The position numbers were made by a program, and so were the translations under genes. DNA of 64,000 nucleotides, from contig NZ_SSSM01000005.1 of the NCBI RefSeq assembly GCF_004801885.1, positions 868,001 through 932,000 of the forward strand, written 5' to 3'. Below the pieces are notes generated by a model. That model was not told where the DNA came from and did no database searches. It saw only the letters and a program-made list of their open reading frames with translations. Below, one piece after another: positions 47,874 to 56,798 of this stretch (the first letter of the stretch is position 1; every line of letters starts with the position of its first letter). This DNA is from Naasia lichenicola (GTDB taxonomy: Bacteria > Actinomycetota > Actinomycetes > Actinomycetales > Microbacteriaceae).

Positions 47874-48901
47874 GTGACACCGGCCGCGAGGGCCGCGCGC
47901 CCGAGGGAGGCCTGATCCCGCTCCGCGTGGTGCTGGCGCACGTAGAGCTGCAGATCGGCGATCCGTCGCGCGTGCTCGTCGTCGAAGGACAGCGGTGCAG
48001 GTCCGAGGGCGTGGCCCGTCCGCAGGATCGTCTCCTCCACCAGATCCGCGATGGATGCACGCACGCGCGCCGCCAGGATCCCGCCCGCTTCGCCCTCCGC
48101 GCGGCCCGCGTCGACTTCGGTCGCCGCATGCTCGAGCAGCACTCGATTCGCGTGGATCGACGCATCGAGGGCGCCGATATGGGCCAGCGCGATCTGATCG
48201 GGCTCCCGAATACGGGCCTGAGCGAGCAGTGCGCGCGCGGCGCCGATCGCGCCGCCGAACCAGCAGGCGGCCACTCCGATCCCGCCCCAGCTGAAGCCCG
48301 ACCTCGTGAGATACCAGCCCGTGTCACCGACCGCGGTCGCAGGCACGTCCTCGAGGTGGATCGGCCCGCTGGTCACCTCGCTGAGTCCTCGGGCGAACCA
48401 GGCGCCCGGCTCGACCGTCACCCCATCTTCGCGGAGGTCGACCGCGAAGAGTCGACGACCGACCGGGGTGTGCGCGGTGATGAGCGCCGAGTCGAGCATG
48501 CCGGCCAGCGAGCACCACGGCTTCGTTCCGGAGAGCCGCCATCCGTCGCCGGCGGCCGTCGCGTCGAGCCGGACGTCGGCGGCCTCCGCCGCGAAGACGC
48601 CCCATGCTCCATCGCCGGCAGCCGAGCCGGCCTGACGCAGGATCGACCGCGCGTCGAGATGCGCCTCGGCCACGCGCGCGGCGGTCAGATCGATCGAGCC
48701 CAAGGTCGCCAGCAGCCCCCACAGCTGGAGTGTCTCGCCCTCACCCGGGAACGCGACGTCATCCAGGCGGCGGGCGAGCTGGATGGCGCGCGGCGCATCG
48801 CCCTGCACACGGGAGGCCTCCGCGAAGAGATCGGAGTGGCGATCCAGTCGCCCACGCGGTCCGAATTCGACGGCGATTCCGGGGACCTGAGGGGCGCTCA
48901 C
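47867..48901 (-). CDS. acyl-CoA dehydrogenase-like protein of the PIG-L cluster
   Basis: A 344-residue flavoprotein of the acyl-CoA dehydrogenase fold, a little shorter than the usual 380. Recognisable parts are the flavin/substrate region WRLSGTKPWCSLAGMLDSALITA (about residues 121-143) and the C-terminal helical domain (AHIGALDASIHANRVLLEHAATEVD). The first helical domain is reduced, and the usual catalytic Glu region cannot be placed with certainty. It may have a non-standard substrate. GTG 48901 is the start. It opens the three-gene operon with PIG-L and the glycosyltransferase. Confidence 0.82.
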   Translation of the reverse strand: MSAPQVPGIAVEFGPRGRLDRHSDLFAEASRVQGDAPRAIQLARRLDDVAFPGEGETLQLWGLLATLGSIDLTAARVAEAHLDARSILRQAGSAAGDGAWGVFAAEAADVRLDATAAGDGWRLSGTKPWCSLAGMLDSALITAHTPVGRRLFAVDLREDGVTVEPGAWFARGLSEVTSGPIHLEDVPATAVGDTGWYLTRSGFSWGGIGVAACWFGGAIGAARALLAQARIREPDQIALAHIGALDASIHANRVLLEHAATEVDAGRAEGEAGGILAARVRASIADLVEETILRTGHALGPAPLSFDDEHARRIADLQLYVRQHHAERDQASLGRAALAAGVTW

Positions 48902-49092
48902 ACGCCCACCTTAGGGGGCGTCTGTGAACGCTTCATGTGCCCGGTCGTCGGATTGCACGACCCTTTCGTGGAGCTCGGCGTTCCCGTCCTCGGCCTCGGT
49001 CGCGCTACGACGCGCTCCGCCCCTTGTCAAGGCCTTCTGGACATCCGCGCCCGGTGCTTCGGTAGATGCATCACCAACACGAGGAGAGTCCC

Positions 49093-49557
49093 ATGAGCAC
49101 CGCCACCCGGACCGACACCACCCACCGCTACGCCGAGACCGCCGTGCAGAAGGTGTCGCTGGTGGTCGGAATCGTCTTCCTGCTCGTGGGGCTGGCCGGA
49201 TTCGTCCCCGGCCTGACGACCGACATCGAGAACCTGGAATTCATCGGCCACGACTCCGACGCGATGCTGCTCGGACTCTTCCAGGTCTCCATCTTCCACA
49301 ACATCGTCCACCTGCTCTTCGGCGTCGCGGGGATCCTGTTCGCACGAACGGCGAGGGGCGCCCGCAACTACCTGATCGTGGGCGGCGTCGTCTACCTCGC
49401 GCTGTGGCTCTACGGTCTGCTCGCGATGGACAACATGAGCGCCAACTTCGTGCCGTTCAACACCGCGGACAACTGGCTGCACCTGTTCCTCGCGGTCGGC
49501 ATGATCGCCCTCGGCCTGCTCGTGGGGCGTCGGTCCACGACCCGAGCGCGAGTCTGA
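49093..49557 (+). CDS. DUF4383 membrane protein
   Basis: A 154-residue four-TM protein of the DUF4383 family: VSLVVGIVFLLVGLAGFVPG (about residues 22-41), LLGLFQVSIFHNIVHLLFGVAGIL (about 60-83, with the conserved H-N-x-x-H), YLIVGGVVYLALWLYGLL (about 94-111) and the DNWLHLFLAVGMIALGLLVG segment. The function is unknown. ATG 49093 is chosen because GAGGAG lies at 49081-49086; the frame from 49066 adds a leader without an RBS. Confidence 0.88.
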   Translation: MSTATRTDTTHRYAETAVQKVSLVVGIVFLLVGLAGFVPGLTTDIENLEFIGHDSDAMLLGLFQVSIFHNIVHLLFGVAGILFARTARGARNYLIVGGVVYLALWLYGLLAMDNMSANFVPFNTADNWLHLFLAVGMIALGLLVGRRSTTRARV

Positions 49558-49711
49558 GGCCGACGTCATCGCCGGTTCCTAGCTCCTACCAAGTAACGAC
49601 GGTTACATTCGGCTCATGGGGCTGAAATGGAGAGGTCGATCCTTCTCGTTGCGACGGAGGCAGCGCTTTCTGCGGGGCTCTTTCCTGGAGCACCCCGTCG
49701 ATGCGACTCCG

Positions 49712-50320
49712 ATGAGCACCAGGCGGCTCATCCTCCGTCCGCACCGGCTGCGTCATGCCGATGCCGAAGCGTGGCATCACATCGTCAACCAGCCGGACGT
49801 CCGCACCGCTCTGAATTGGCCGGCGCGCGATCGCGCCGCCAGCAGGCGTCACCTCGAACATCGGACTCGTCACACCCGCCTCTGGCAGGCCGACGACTTC
49901 CTCGCCCTCGCGATCGAGCTGGACGGGGAGCTGATCGGGGACGTCTCGCTGCACGTGCGGAGCATCGAGGGGTCCAATCGGTCGGCAGAGATCGGCTGGC
50001 TGCTCGACCGCCGGAACATGGGATGCGGGTATGCGACCGAAGCCGCATCGGCCATGCTCGCGCTCGCCTTCGATGTGCTCCAGGCCCAGTGGGTCACCGC
50101 CATCGTGCGCAGAGGCAACCCTCGATCCGCGGCGCTCGCGAAGCGCCTCGGCTTCACCCCGGTGGCGGCGGACGGTCAGCACGACGCATTCCTCATGGGC
50201 AACCTCGTCTGGAGAGAACGCGGCGCCGAGGTCCGCACCTCCTACGGAATCGACGTCGGAGTGTCGGATGAGCACGCTGTGGGAAGCGCCGCGGCGCCCC
50301 TGGGACGGCTGACCCGCTGA
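49712..50320 (+). CDS. GNAT family N-acetyltransferase (RimJ/RimL type)
   Basis: A 202-residue acetyltransferase of the RimJ/RimL-like GNAT group: TRRLILRPHRLRHADAEAW at the N-terminus, AIELDGELIGDVSLHV (beta 3-4), IGWLLDRRNMGCGYATEAASAMLALAFD (acetyl-CoA binding, Arg-x-x-Gly-x-Gly-x-Ala-like), and IVRRGNPRSAALAKRLGFTPV. The preferred start is ATG 49712. An in-frame ATG at 49616 adds 32 basic residues with rare codons and is probably leader DNA. The acceptor is unknown. It sits just upstream of the ArsR-CDF operon. Confidence 0.82.
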   Translation: MSTRRLILRPHRLRHADAEAWHHIVNQPDVRTALNWPARDRAASRRHLEHRTRHTRLWQADDFLALAIELDGELIGDVSLHVRSIEGSNRSAEIGWLLDRRNMGCGYATEAASAMLALAFDVLQAQWVTAIVRRGNPRSAALAKRLGFTPVAADGQHDAFLMGNLVWRERGAEVRTSYGIDVGVSDEHAVGSAAAPLGRLTR

Positions 50321-50344
50321 AGGCAGTCCTCTCGGTGTGAAACA

Positions 50345-50364
50345 ATCTGCGTATGCATGCAGAT
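50345..50364. promoter_or_regulatory. operator over the arsR start codon
   Basis: ATCTGC-GTATGCAT-GCAGAT is an inverted repeat of 6-bp arms whose centre contains the ATG of the metal-sensor gene at 50353. Upstream there is no ribosome-binding site, so the mRNA may be leaderless and the repressor would sit over the transcription start. Confidence 0.55.
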
Positions 50365-50715
50365 AAGCCGATATGCGGACGTTCGCCCGACAGCCAGTTC
50401 GTCGAGCTCGCCGTGGAGGTCTTCTCCATGCTCGCCGACGCCACTCGGGTGCGGATCATCCTCGCCCTCCGCGAAGGCGAGCGCTCGGTCACCCAGCTGG
50501 CCGAGACGGTGGACAAGTCACCCGCTGCCGTATCCCAGCACCTCGCGAAGCTCCGTCTCTCTCGAATGGTCACCACCCGTCAGGACGGCACCCGGATCTT
50601 CTACCGCCTTGCCGACGAGCACGCGAGTCGTCTGGTCTCCGATGCGATCTTCCAGGCCGAGCACACCCTGGGCGGAACTCCGCGCCACCACCACGATCAG
50701 GACGCCGGCTCGTGA
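50353..50715 (+). CDS. ArsR/SmtB family metal-sensing repressor
   Basis: A 120-residue winged-helix repressor: MLADATRVRIILALREGERSVTQLAETVDKSPAAVSQHLAKLRLSRMVTTRQDGTRIFYRL (about residues 26-86). The last helix has Asp88, His90, Gln101 and His104 in the spacing of the alpha-5 zinc site of CzrA, where the third ligand is His; it is replaced by Gln here. A His-rich tail (RHHHDQD) follows and may take part. The gene overlaps the CDF efflux gene by 4 bp, so it most likely regulates zinc, cobalt or nickel export. The operator covers its start. Confidence 0.9.
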   Translation: MHADKPICGRSPDSQFVELAVEVFSMLADATRVRIILALREGERSVTQLAETVDKSPAAVSQHLAKLRLSRMVTTRQDGTRIFYRLADEHASRLVSDAIFQAEHTLGGTPRHHHDQDAGS

Positions 50716-51797
50716 GCACGTTCGGTCCGGATGCGCGAGCGCACCACGAGCACGAGCACGAGCACGACCACGGGCACGACCACGGGCACGACCACGGGCA
50801 CGACCACGAGCACGACCACCAGCGGCACGAGCACGACCAGGGACCGCACGGCCATTCGCATCCCAGCGGTGTGCGCGGCTTCCTTCATGACCTGTTCGTG
50901 CCGCATTCGCATGACGCATCCGATTCGATCGACGATGCGCTGGAGGCCAGCGAGCAGGGCGTCCGAGCGCTCAAGATCAGCCTCTTCGTCCTGCTCGCCA
51001 CGACGGTCCTGCAGTTCCTGGTGGTGCTCATCTCGGGCTCCGTCGCGCTGCTCGCCGACACCATCCACAACTTCTCGGACGCCTTGACGGCGGTGCCACT
51101 GTGGATCGCCTTCCTGCTCGGCCGCCGAGCGGCATCCCGCCGGTACACCTACGGTCTCGGCCGTGCGGAGGATCTGGCCGGGCTGTTCATCGTGGTGGTG
51201 GTGGCTGCATCGGCGATCGTGGCTGCCTGGCAGTCCATCGTCCGGCTCCTCGCGCCTCATCCCGTCGAGAATCTCTGGTGGGTGGTCGTCGCGGGCGTCA
51301 TCGGATTCGCGGGCAACGAGGCGGTGGCGATCTATCGCATCAGGGTCGGACAGCAGATCGGGTCGGCCGCGCTCGTCGCGGATGGAGTGCACGCGCGAAC
51401 GGACGGGTTCACCTCACTCGCCGTCGTCGCAGGAGCCGGGGGAGTGATGCTCGGCTTCCCGCTGGCGGATCCGATCGTCGGCATCCTCATCTCGGTGGCG
51501 ATCATCGTCCTCCTTTGGGGGACCGTCCGCTCCATCGGCCGCCGACTGATGGATGGCATCGAGCCCGAGCTGTTCGACAGGGCCGAGCGGGCGATCGCCG
51601 GCACGCCCGGCGTCCTCGCCGTCGACCAGCTGCAGCTGCGCTGGGTCGGTCATCGGCTGCAGGGTGCCGCGCTGATCGTCGTCGCCGATGGCAGTCTGTC
51701 GTCAGCGGAAGTCGTCGTGCACGAGGCCGAGCACCGGGTCGGGCATGCCGTGCCGAACCTCGATCGGTTCCATCTCCGCCCGACCACTCGCGGCTGA
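50712..51797 (+). CDS. cation diffusion facilitator (CDF) metal efflux protein
   Basis: A 361-residue six-TM proton-coupled metal exporter. The first 60 residues are a His/Asp/Glu-rich cytoplasmic tail with HDHGHDHGHDHGHDHEHDH-type repeats, encoded by 12-bp DNA repeats. The transport-site motifs are DTIHNFSDAL in TM2 and ADGVHARTDGF in TM5 (Asp/His pairs typical of zinc or cadmium transporters). A C-terminal cytoplasmic domain starts at about residue 275. GTG 50712 overlaps arsR. It is likely a zinc exporter of the ZitB/CzcD group, with the His tail as a sensor or chelator. Confidence 0.92.
   Translation: MSTFGPDARAHHEHEHEHDHGHDHGHDHGHDHEHDHQRHEHDQGPHGHSHPSGVRGFLHDLFVPHSHDASDSIDDALEASEQGVRALKISLFVLLATTVLQFLVVLISGSVALLADTIHNFSDALTAVPLWIAFLLGRRAASRRYTYGLGRAEDLAGLFIVVVVAASAIVAAWQSIVRLLAPHPVENLWWVVVAGVIGFAGNEAVAIYRIRVGQQIGSAALVADGVHARTDGFTSLAVVAGAGGVMLGFPLADPIVGILISVAIIVLLWGTVRSIGRRLMDGIEPELFDRAERAIAGTPGVLAVDQLQLRWVGHRLQGAALIVVADGSLSSAEVVVHEAEHRVGHAVPNLDRFHLRPTTRG
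50752..50832. repeat. His-codon repeat array in the CDF gene
   Basis: Runs of CACGAGCACGAG and CACGGGCACGAC (about 12 bp each) form a low-complexity stretch encoding the His-rich tail. Length variation between strains would be in-frame. Confidence 0.75.
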
Positions 51798-51859
51798 CGC
51801 GGCGCTCCGCGGCCGGCGTCGCTCCTCGTCTCCCCAAGGTGCCCTGGGCCGACGTCGCG

Positions 51860-52360
51860 TCACTCCGTCTTGCGCCGCCGCGGAGCCGCTGATCGAGGCG
51901 GGGTCGATCGCATGTGGTCGCGAACCCGCCCCAGCACGTCGCCCAGCATGCTGACGTCGGCAGGGGAGAGGGATTCGAAGAGAAGCTCGTTGAGGACGGC
52001 GATATGACCGGGGAAGACCCTCGTCAGCACATCGCGCCCGGCCTCGGTGATCGAGACCGACGTGCTGCGTTCGTCATTGGGCGACGGGGTGCGGGTGATC
52101 AGGCCCCGTTGCTCGAGCAGCTGCGCCTGGTACGTCAACCCGCTGCGGCTGTAGACCACCCCGTCGGCGAGATCGGTCATCCGGTGGCTGCCGGCAGGGG
52201 AGTCGCCCAGCCTCGCCAGCAGCTGGAACTGCACATAGCTCAGGTCGCCGGCTTCGCGCAGCTGCTGCTCCACCGAGTGGCGCAAAAGGCTGCTCACCTC
52301 GATCAGCGCGAAGTACGCGCCGAGCTCTGTCGGGTCGAGTGATGGGTGCGCCTTGGCCAT
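51860..52360 (-). CDS. MarR family regulator
   Basis: A 166-residue winged-helix protein: LSYVQFQLLARLGDSPAGSHRMTDLADGVVYSRSGLTYQAQLLEQRGLITRTPSPNDERSTSVSITEAG (about residues 40-108), with recognition helix SRSGLTYQAQLLE and the wing around DERST. It is divergent from an NADP-dependent oxidoreductase gene, and the 111-bp gap holds three copies of one operator-like sequence. ATG 52360 is used; the frame to 52405 would read through the first operator copy. A MarR-oxidoreductase pair of this kind usually responds to quinones or oxidants, which is inference. Confidence 0.9.
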   Translation of the reverse strand: MAKAHPSLDPTELGAYFALIEVSSLLRHSVEQQLREAGDLSYVQFQLLARLGDSPAGSHRMTDLADGVVYSRSGLTYQAQLLEQRGLITRTPSPNDERSTSVSITEAGRDVLTRVFPGHIAVLNELLFESLSPADVSMLGDVLGRVRDHMRSTPPRSAAPRRRKTE

Positions 52361-52376
52361 GCGCCGAGGGTAGCAG

Positions 52377-52452
52377 TTGCTGCGAATGCGAAGTAGTTGC
52401 TGCAAACTTGAAGCAATGCTACCGTCTCATCCATTGCTTCGAATCCGAAGCA
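52377..52452. promoter_or_regulatory. three-copy MarR operator array
   Basis: Three 19-bp sites occur in one orientation: TTGCTGCGAATGCGAAGTA (52377-52395), TTGCTGCAAACTTGAAGCA (52397-52415) and TTGCTTCGAATCCGAAGCA (52434-52452). Each is an inverted repeat TTGCT-N10-AGCA(A) or nearly so. Sites 1 and 2 are 20 bp apart (two helical turns) and site 3 is 37 bp further on. They fill the gap between marR and the oxidoreductase gene. Confidence 0.8.
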
Positions 52453-52471
52453 CAGAGATGAGGAGAGAACG

Positions 52472-53434
52472 ATGAAGGCGATCCAGTACCACGCACTCGG
52501 CGGCCCCGAGGTCCTGCGCTACGAAGATGTCGAGCAGCCGGTTCCCGGCGTGGGCGAGGTGCGCATCCGGGTCGCCGGATCGGCGTTCAACGCCGCGGAC
52601 AACGGAATCCGCTGGGGCAGGCTGCCGATTCCGGTGACCCTGCCGCACATCCCCGGCTACGACGTGTCTGGAACCGTCGATGCGGTCGGTGGCACACTCG
52701 GTGGCGCGGTTCGGAACGATGAATCGGGGATCTCGGTTGGTGACTCGGTGGTCGGCTTCCTTCCGATGACCGACAACGGCTCGGCGGCCGAGTATGTGAT
52801 CGCGCCCTCCTCGGTCCTGACGAAGGCGCCGTCGAACATCCCCCTCGCCGACGCCGCTGCACTTCCTTCGGTGGGACTCACCGCATGGCAGGCGCTGTTC
52901 GACGAGGCGGCCCTGGTCGCAGGGCAGCGCGTGCTCATCGTCGGGGCGGGCGGAGCGGTGGGAGGGATCGCCGTTCAGCTCGCCACGTCGATCGGTGCGT
53001 ACGTGATCGCCACCGCGAGTCCGCGCAGCAGCGCGACCGTCACCGCTGCGGGCGCGGACATCGTGATCGACCACACCACGACCTCCGTCGCCGATGCGAT
53101 GACCGAACCCGTCGACGTCCTCCTCAACCTCGCTCCCATTGAGCAGCAGGAATTCGTGGACCTCGTCGGGCACGTCCGCGACGGCGGCGTGGTCGTCAGC
53201 ACGACGGCATGGATGCCGGCGCCGGCCGACGAGGACCGGCAGGTGCGTTCGACGATCATCTACGTCCGAAGCGACGTGGACGAGCTGACGAAGCTCGTCT
53301 CGATGATCGATGGCGGCGAGCTCCGACTCGAGGCGCCGCGACGGGTGCCGCTTGGTGAGCTGATCGGCATCCATGCCCAGGCTGACGCGGGGGAGCTCCG
53401 GGGCAAGATCGTTGCCGTTCCCGATCCGGCCTGA
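52472..53434 (+). CDS. NADP-dependent quinone-oxidoreductase-like MDR protein
   Basis: A 320-residue zinc-free medium-chain dehydrogenase. The N-terminal GroES-like domain has AIQYHALGGPEVLRYEDVEQPVPGVGEVRIRV (about residues 3-34). The nucleotide motif is VLIVGAGGAVGGIAVQLA (about 153-170). No structural or catalytic zinc cysteines are present. Such proteins reduce quinones or enones with NADPH. The gene is divergent from and probably repressed by the MarR protein at 51860-52360 through the three operator copies upstream. Confidence 0.9.
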   Translation: MKAIQYHALGGPEVLRYEDVEQPVPGVGEVRIRVAGSAFNAADNGIRWGRLPIPVTLPHIPGYDVSGTVDAVGGTLGGAVRNDESGISVGDSVVGFLPMTDNGSAAEYVIAPSSVLTKAPSNIPLADAAALPSVGLTAWQALFDEAALVAGQRVLIVGAGGAVGGIAVQLATSIGAYVIATASPRSSATVTAAGADIVIDHTTTSVADAMTEPVDVLLNLAPIEQQEFVDLVGHVRDGGVVVSTTAWMPAPADEDRQVRSTIIYVRSDVDELTKLVSMIDGGELRLEAPRRVPLGELIGIHAQADAGELRGKIVAVPDPA

Positions 53435-53482
53435 TCGCAGGCCAGGTCGTCCGGCGTCCCGGAGAGTCGGGTGACCTGTCCG

Positions 53483-55456
53483 TCAGCTGACGTGCACGCC
53501 GGGCCGCTTGTGCGGCCGCGGCTCGGCTCGACGGAGCACCTCGCGAGTGACGGGCGCCACCTCGCCGCTGCCGGTCACGAGGTAGCGGAGCATGTTCGAG
53601 GCCGGATTCCCCTCGGTCCATTCGAAGTAGATGTCGGGCACGATCCCGGCTCGATCGCGGATCTCCATCAGGACGGAGGCGATCGTGTTGGGGACGTTGC
53701 CGCTGTCGACGACGAGCACCCGGAAGCCGTGCCGGACGACCCCGCGGACCATCAGATCCTCCTCGAAGTCGGATGAGTCGGCCGGCTGCACCTCGAGGAA
53801 GATCACCGGCGAGGTCTGCGGGATGTGGCTGTCGCGCCGCTCCTCCTTCAGCTTGCGGCGGTATTCCTCCTCCGAGCCGTCGTCCGGCTCGTTCGAGATG
53901 ATCTGGATGGAGGAGTACTCCTCGGAGTCCTCCTCGATGAAGGACAGGGCCATGTCGTCGAACTCGATCGAGCGGGCACGCAGCTGGAACGAGCGGTGCA
54001 CCCGGCTGACGATCGAGACGATCAGGATCCCCACGATGAAGAGGGCGGCGATCCGGACGCCGTCCGGGCGCTCGATCACGTTCACCACCGTCGTGTAGGC
54101 GAAGATCGCGGCGATGACGGCGAACGCGATCGTCCAGCCGCGCTGCTTCCTGTGCAGAGCCGAGAGGAAGACGGCGACGGACGCCGAGGTGATGAGCACG
54201 AGCACCCCGGTCGCGTAGGCGCCGCCCTGCGCGTCGACGTCGGCGTCGAACACGATGGTGATGAGGAACGCGATGGCGCTGAAGACCAGGACAAGCGGTC
54301 GGACGGCCGCAGCCCACTGCGGCGCCATGCCGTAGCGGGGCAGGTAGCGGGGGACCAGGTTGAGCAGCCCGGCCATCGCGGAGGCTCCGGCGAACCAGAG
54401 GATCGCGATGGTGCTGACGTCGTAGACCGTGCCGAAGCCCTCGCCCAGGTACTCGTGCGCGAGGTAGGCGAGTGCGCGTCCGTTCGCCGAGCCTCCCGAT
54501 TGGAACTCGGCCTGCGGGATGAGGAAGGTCGTGACGATGCTCGAGGTGACCAGGAAGCTGCTCATGATGATCGCCGCGGTGGTCAGCAGTCGCTTGGCAC
54601 CGCGGATGCGGCCGGCCGGGTTGTCGGCGGTGTCGGACGGATCGCCCGAAATCTGCGGCATGACGGCGACGCCGGTCTCGAAGCCCGAGAGACCGAGCGC
54701 GAGCTTGGGGAAGACGATGAGCGCGATGCCGACCATGACCAGCGGGTTGCCGTGCTGCAGGGTGAGCGCGGACCACCAGTCGGTCGCGACCGAGGCGTTG
54801 TCCGCGATGTGGCCCAGCGCGACGACGATGACGACCGCGTTCAGGACCAGGAAGATGCCGACCAGGACCACGGCGATGTTGATCGCCTCCTTGAAGCCGC
54901 GGAGGAACACCGCGGCTAGGAGGGCGAGCAGCACGAGGGTGATCGGCACCTCGGCGCCGTGGAACCATTCCGGCGCGAAAGGGTTCTCGACCGCATGCGC
55001 GGTCGCGTCCGCCGCCGACAGGGTGATCGTGATGATGAAGTCGGTCGCCGCGAAGCCGAGCAGCACCAGGACGAAGAGCTTGCCGCCCCACCATGGCAAG
55101 AGGCGCTCGAGCATGGCGATCGAGCCCTCGCCCCGGAAGCTCTCGCTGGCCACCCGACGGTAGACGGGGAGGGCGCCGAGCAGGGTGAGCAGGACCAGGA
55201 CGATGGTCGCGAGGGGGGACAGCAGTCCGGCCGCGACGGCCGCGATCGCGGGCTGATACCCGAGTGTCGAGAAGTAGTCGACGCCGGTGAGGCACATGAC
55301 CCGCCACCACGAGTTGGTCTTGTGCACCGTCTCGGCGTGCGGACCCTGGTGCGAGGCCGTCCCCGTCCGGAGCCCCTGCAGGAGCCACGAACCGACCCGT
55401 CCCGAGGTGCGAGGAGCCGGGTCGAGGTCGGCAGGGGGTGGAGCGAGGCGGGTCAC
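53483..55456 (-). CDS. APC family amino-acid permease-like protein
   Basis: A 657-residue protein with about twelve membrane segments in residues 50-455 (first: [22 protein letters not shown], about 48-69) followed by a 180-residue cytoplasmic domain (about 475-657). It belongs to the APC superfamily. The C-terminal domain ([40 protein letters not shown], then [29 protein letters not shown]) resembles a soluble regulatory module rather than transport machinery. The substrate may be an amino acid or potassium. GTG 55456 is the start. It is divergent from the alcohol dehydrogenase gene. Confidence 0.85.
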   Translation of the reverse strand: MTRLAPPPADLDPAPRTSGRVGSWLLQGLRTGTASHQGPHAETVHKTNSWWRVMCLTGVDYFSTLGYQPAIAAVAAGLLSPLATIVLVLLTLLGALPVYRRVASESFRGEGSIAMLERLLPWWGGKLFVLVLLGFAATDFIITITLSAADATAHAVENPFAPEWFHGAEVPITLVLLALLAAVFLRGFKEAINIAVVLVGIFLVLNAVVIVVALGHIADNASVATDWWSALTLQHGNPLVMVGIALIVFPKLALGLSGFETGVAVMPQISGDPSDTADNPAGRIRGAKRLLTTAAIIMSSFLVTSSIVTTFLIPQAEFQSGGSANGRALAYLAHEYLGEGFGTVYDVSTIAILWFAGASAMAGLLNLVPRYLPRYGMAPQWAAAVRPLVLVFSAIAFLITIVFDADVDAQGGAYATGVLVLITSASVAVFLSALHRKQRGWTIAFAVIAAIFAYTTVVNVIERPDGVRIAALFIVGILIVSIVSRVHRSFQLRARSIEFDDMALSFIEEDSEEYSSIQIISNEPDDGSEEEYRRKLKEERRDSHIPQTSPVIFLEVQPADSSDFEEDLMVRGVVRHGFRVLVVDSGNVPNTIASVLMEIRDRAGIVPDIYFEWTEGNPASNMLRYLVTGSGEVAPVTREVLRRAEPRPHKRPGVHVS

Positions 55457-55505
55457 CCGATGTGTCTAGCAGGCCAGGGCGGTGCCGAAGCTGTCCGCGG
55501 CGCCC

Positions 55506-55550
55506 GGCGCCCGGATCCTTACGGCTTCCTAACGCCTAGGACCGGGCGCC
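55506..55550. promoter_or_regulatory. inverted repeat between permease and alcohol dehydrogenase genes
   Basis: GGCGCCCGG(A)TCCT and AGGACCGGGCGCC pair over 13 bp with one bulged A and an 18-base loop. It lies in the 180-bp divergent gap, 50 bp from the permease start and 87 bp from the dehydrogenase start. Either an operator or a transcriptional shield; CAACCCCC further right (55581) resembles the upstream box of promoter element B. Confidence 0.45.
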
Positions 55551-55636
55551 CCTGTTGTACGCCTCTTCGGCTCGGGTTTCAACCCCCTGGGATCCCGGCT
55601 CGGTGCGTGCTGAGGTGGAGCGACAGAGGAGGACTC

Positions 55637-56785
55637 ATGCAGGCGATGACCTATCGCGGTCCCTATCGCGTTCGCGTCGAGGAGAAGGCGATGCCTCGCA
55701 TCGAGCATCCCAACGACGCCATCGTGCGGGTGACGCTCGCCGCCATCTGCGGGTCCGACCTTCACCTCTACCACGGGCTGATGCCCGACACCCGGATCGG
55801 GCATACGTTCGGACACGAGTTCATCGGCGTCGTCGAGGAGGTCGGCTCGTCCGTCCAGAACCTCCAGCGCGGCGACAAGGTGATGGTGCCGTTCAACATC
55901 TACTGCGGCTCCTGCTTCTTCTGTGCGCGGGGCCTCTACTCCAACTGTCACAACGTCAATCCGAACGCCACCGCGGTCGGCGGGATCTACGGGTATTCGC
56001 ACACCTGTGGCGGCTATGACGGGGGCCAGGCAGAGTTCGTGCGTGTGCCGTTCGCCGACGTCGGCCCGTCTGTCATCCCCGATTGGCTGGACGACGAGGA
56101 CGCCCTTCTGCTGACCGATGCATGCTCCACCGGATACTTCGGTGCCCAGCTCGGGGACATCGTCGAAGGCGACACGGTCGTGGTCTTCGGCGCAGGACCC
56201 GTCGGCCTGTACGCCGCCAAGTCGGCATGGTTCATGGGCGCAGGCCGGGTCATCGTCGTCGACCAGCTCGAGTATCGCCTGGCGAAGGCGCGGAGCTTCG
56301 CGCACGCCGAGACCTTCAACTTCGCCGAATACGACGACATCGTCGTCGAGATGAAGAAGACGACGGACTACCTCGGAGCCGACGTGGCGATCGATGCGGT
56401 CGGTGCCGAGGCCGACGGCAACTTCCTGCAGCACGTGACCGCCAGCAAGCTGAAGCTGCAGGGTGGCTCGCCGATCGCTCTCAACTGGGCCATCGACTCG
56501 GTCCGGAAGGGCGGCACCATCTCCGTGGTGGGGGCGTACGGACCCATCTTCAGTGCGGTGAAGTTAGGTGACGCGATGAACAAGGGGCTCACCCTCCGGA
56601 TGAACCAGGCTCCGGTCAAGCGGCAGTGGCCCCGGCTGCTCGAGCACATCCAGGCGGGTCATCTGAAGCCCAGCGAGCTGATCACCCATCGCGTCCCGCT
56701 CGAGCACATCGCCGAGGGGTACCACATGTTCTCCGCCAAGCTCGATGACTGCATCAAGACGGTCGTCGTCCCTGAAGCGAACTGA
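55637..56785 (+). CDS. zinc-dependent alcohol dehydrogenase (formaldehyde dehydrogenase-like)
   Basis: A 382-residue zinc MDR dehydrogenase. The catalytic zinc site is ICGSDLHLYHG (Cys of about residue 38) with GHTFGHEFIG. The structural zinc cysteines are in YCGSCFFCARGLYSNC (about 95-110). The NAD motif is VVVFGAGPVGLYAAKSA (about 183-199). The long insert after the structural zinc resembles the glutathione-independent formaldehyde dehydrogenase/threonine dehydrogenase branch. ATG 55637 has GAGGAGG 6-12 bp upstream. A conserved small gene follows directly, so the two are likely co-transcribed. Confidence 0.92.
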   Translation: MQAMTYRGPYRVRVEEKAMPRIEHPNDAIVRVTLAAICGSDLHLYHGLMPDTRIGHTFGHEFIGVVEEVGSSVQNLQRGDKVMVPFNIYCGSCFFCARGLYSNCHNVNPNATAVGGIYGYSHTCGGYDGGQAEFVRVPFADVGPSVIPDWLDDEDALLLTDACSTGYFGAQLGDIVEGDTVVVFGAGPVGLYAAKSAWFMGAGRVIVVDQLEYRLAKARSFAHAETFNFAEYDDIVVEMKKTTDYLGADVAIDAVGAEADGNFLQHVTASKLKLQGGSPIALNWAIDSVRKGGTISVVGAYGPIFSAVKLGDAMNKGLTLRMNQAPVKRQWPRLLEHIQAGHLKPSELITHRVPLEHIAEGYHMFSAKLDDCIKTVVVPEAN

Positions 56786-56798
56786 CGAGGAGACAGCC

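Noticed and set aside
49616-49711. Upstream start for the acetyltransferase
   Set aside because: The extra 32 residues use rare codons (AGA, AGG, AAA, TTG) and are not part of the GNAT fold; ATG 49712 fits the family start.
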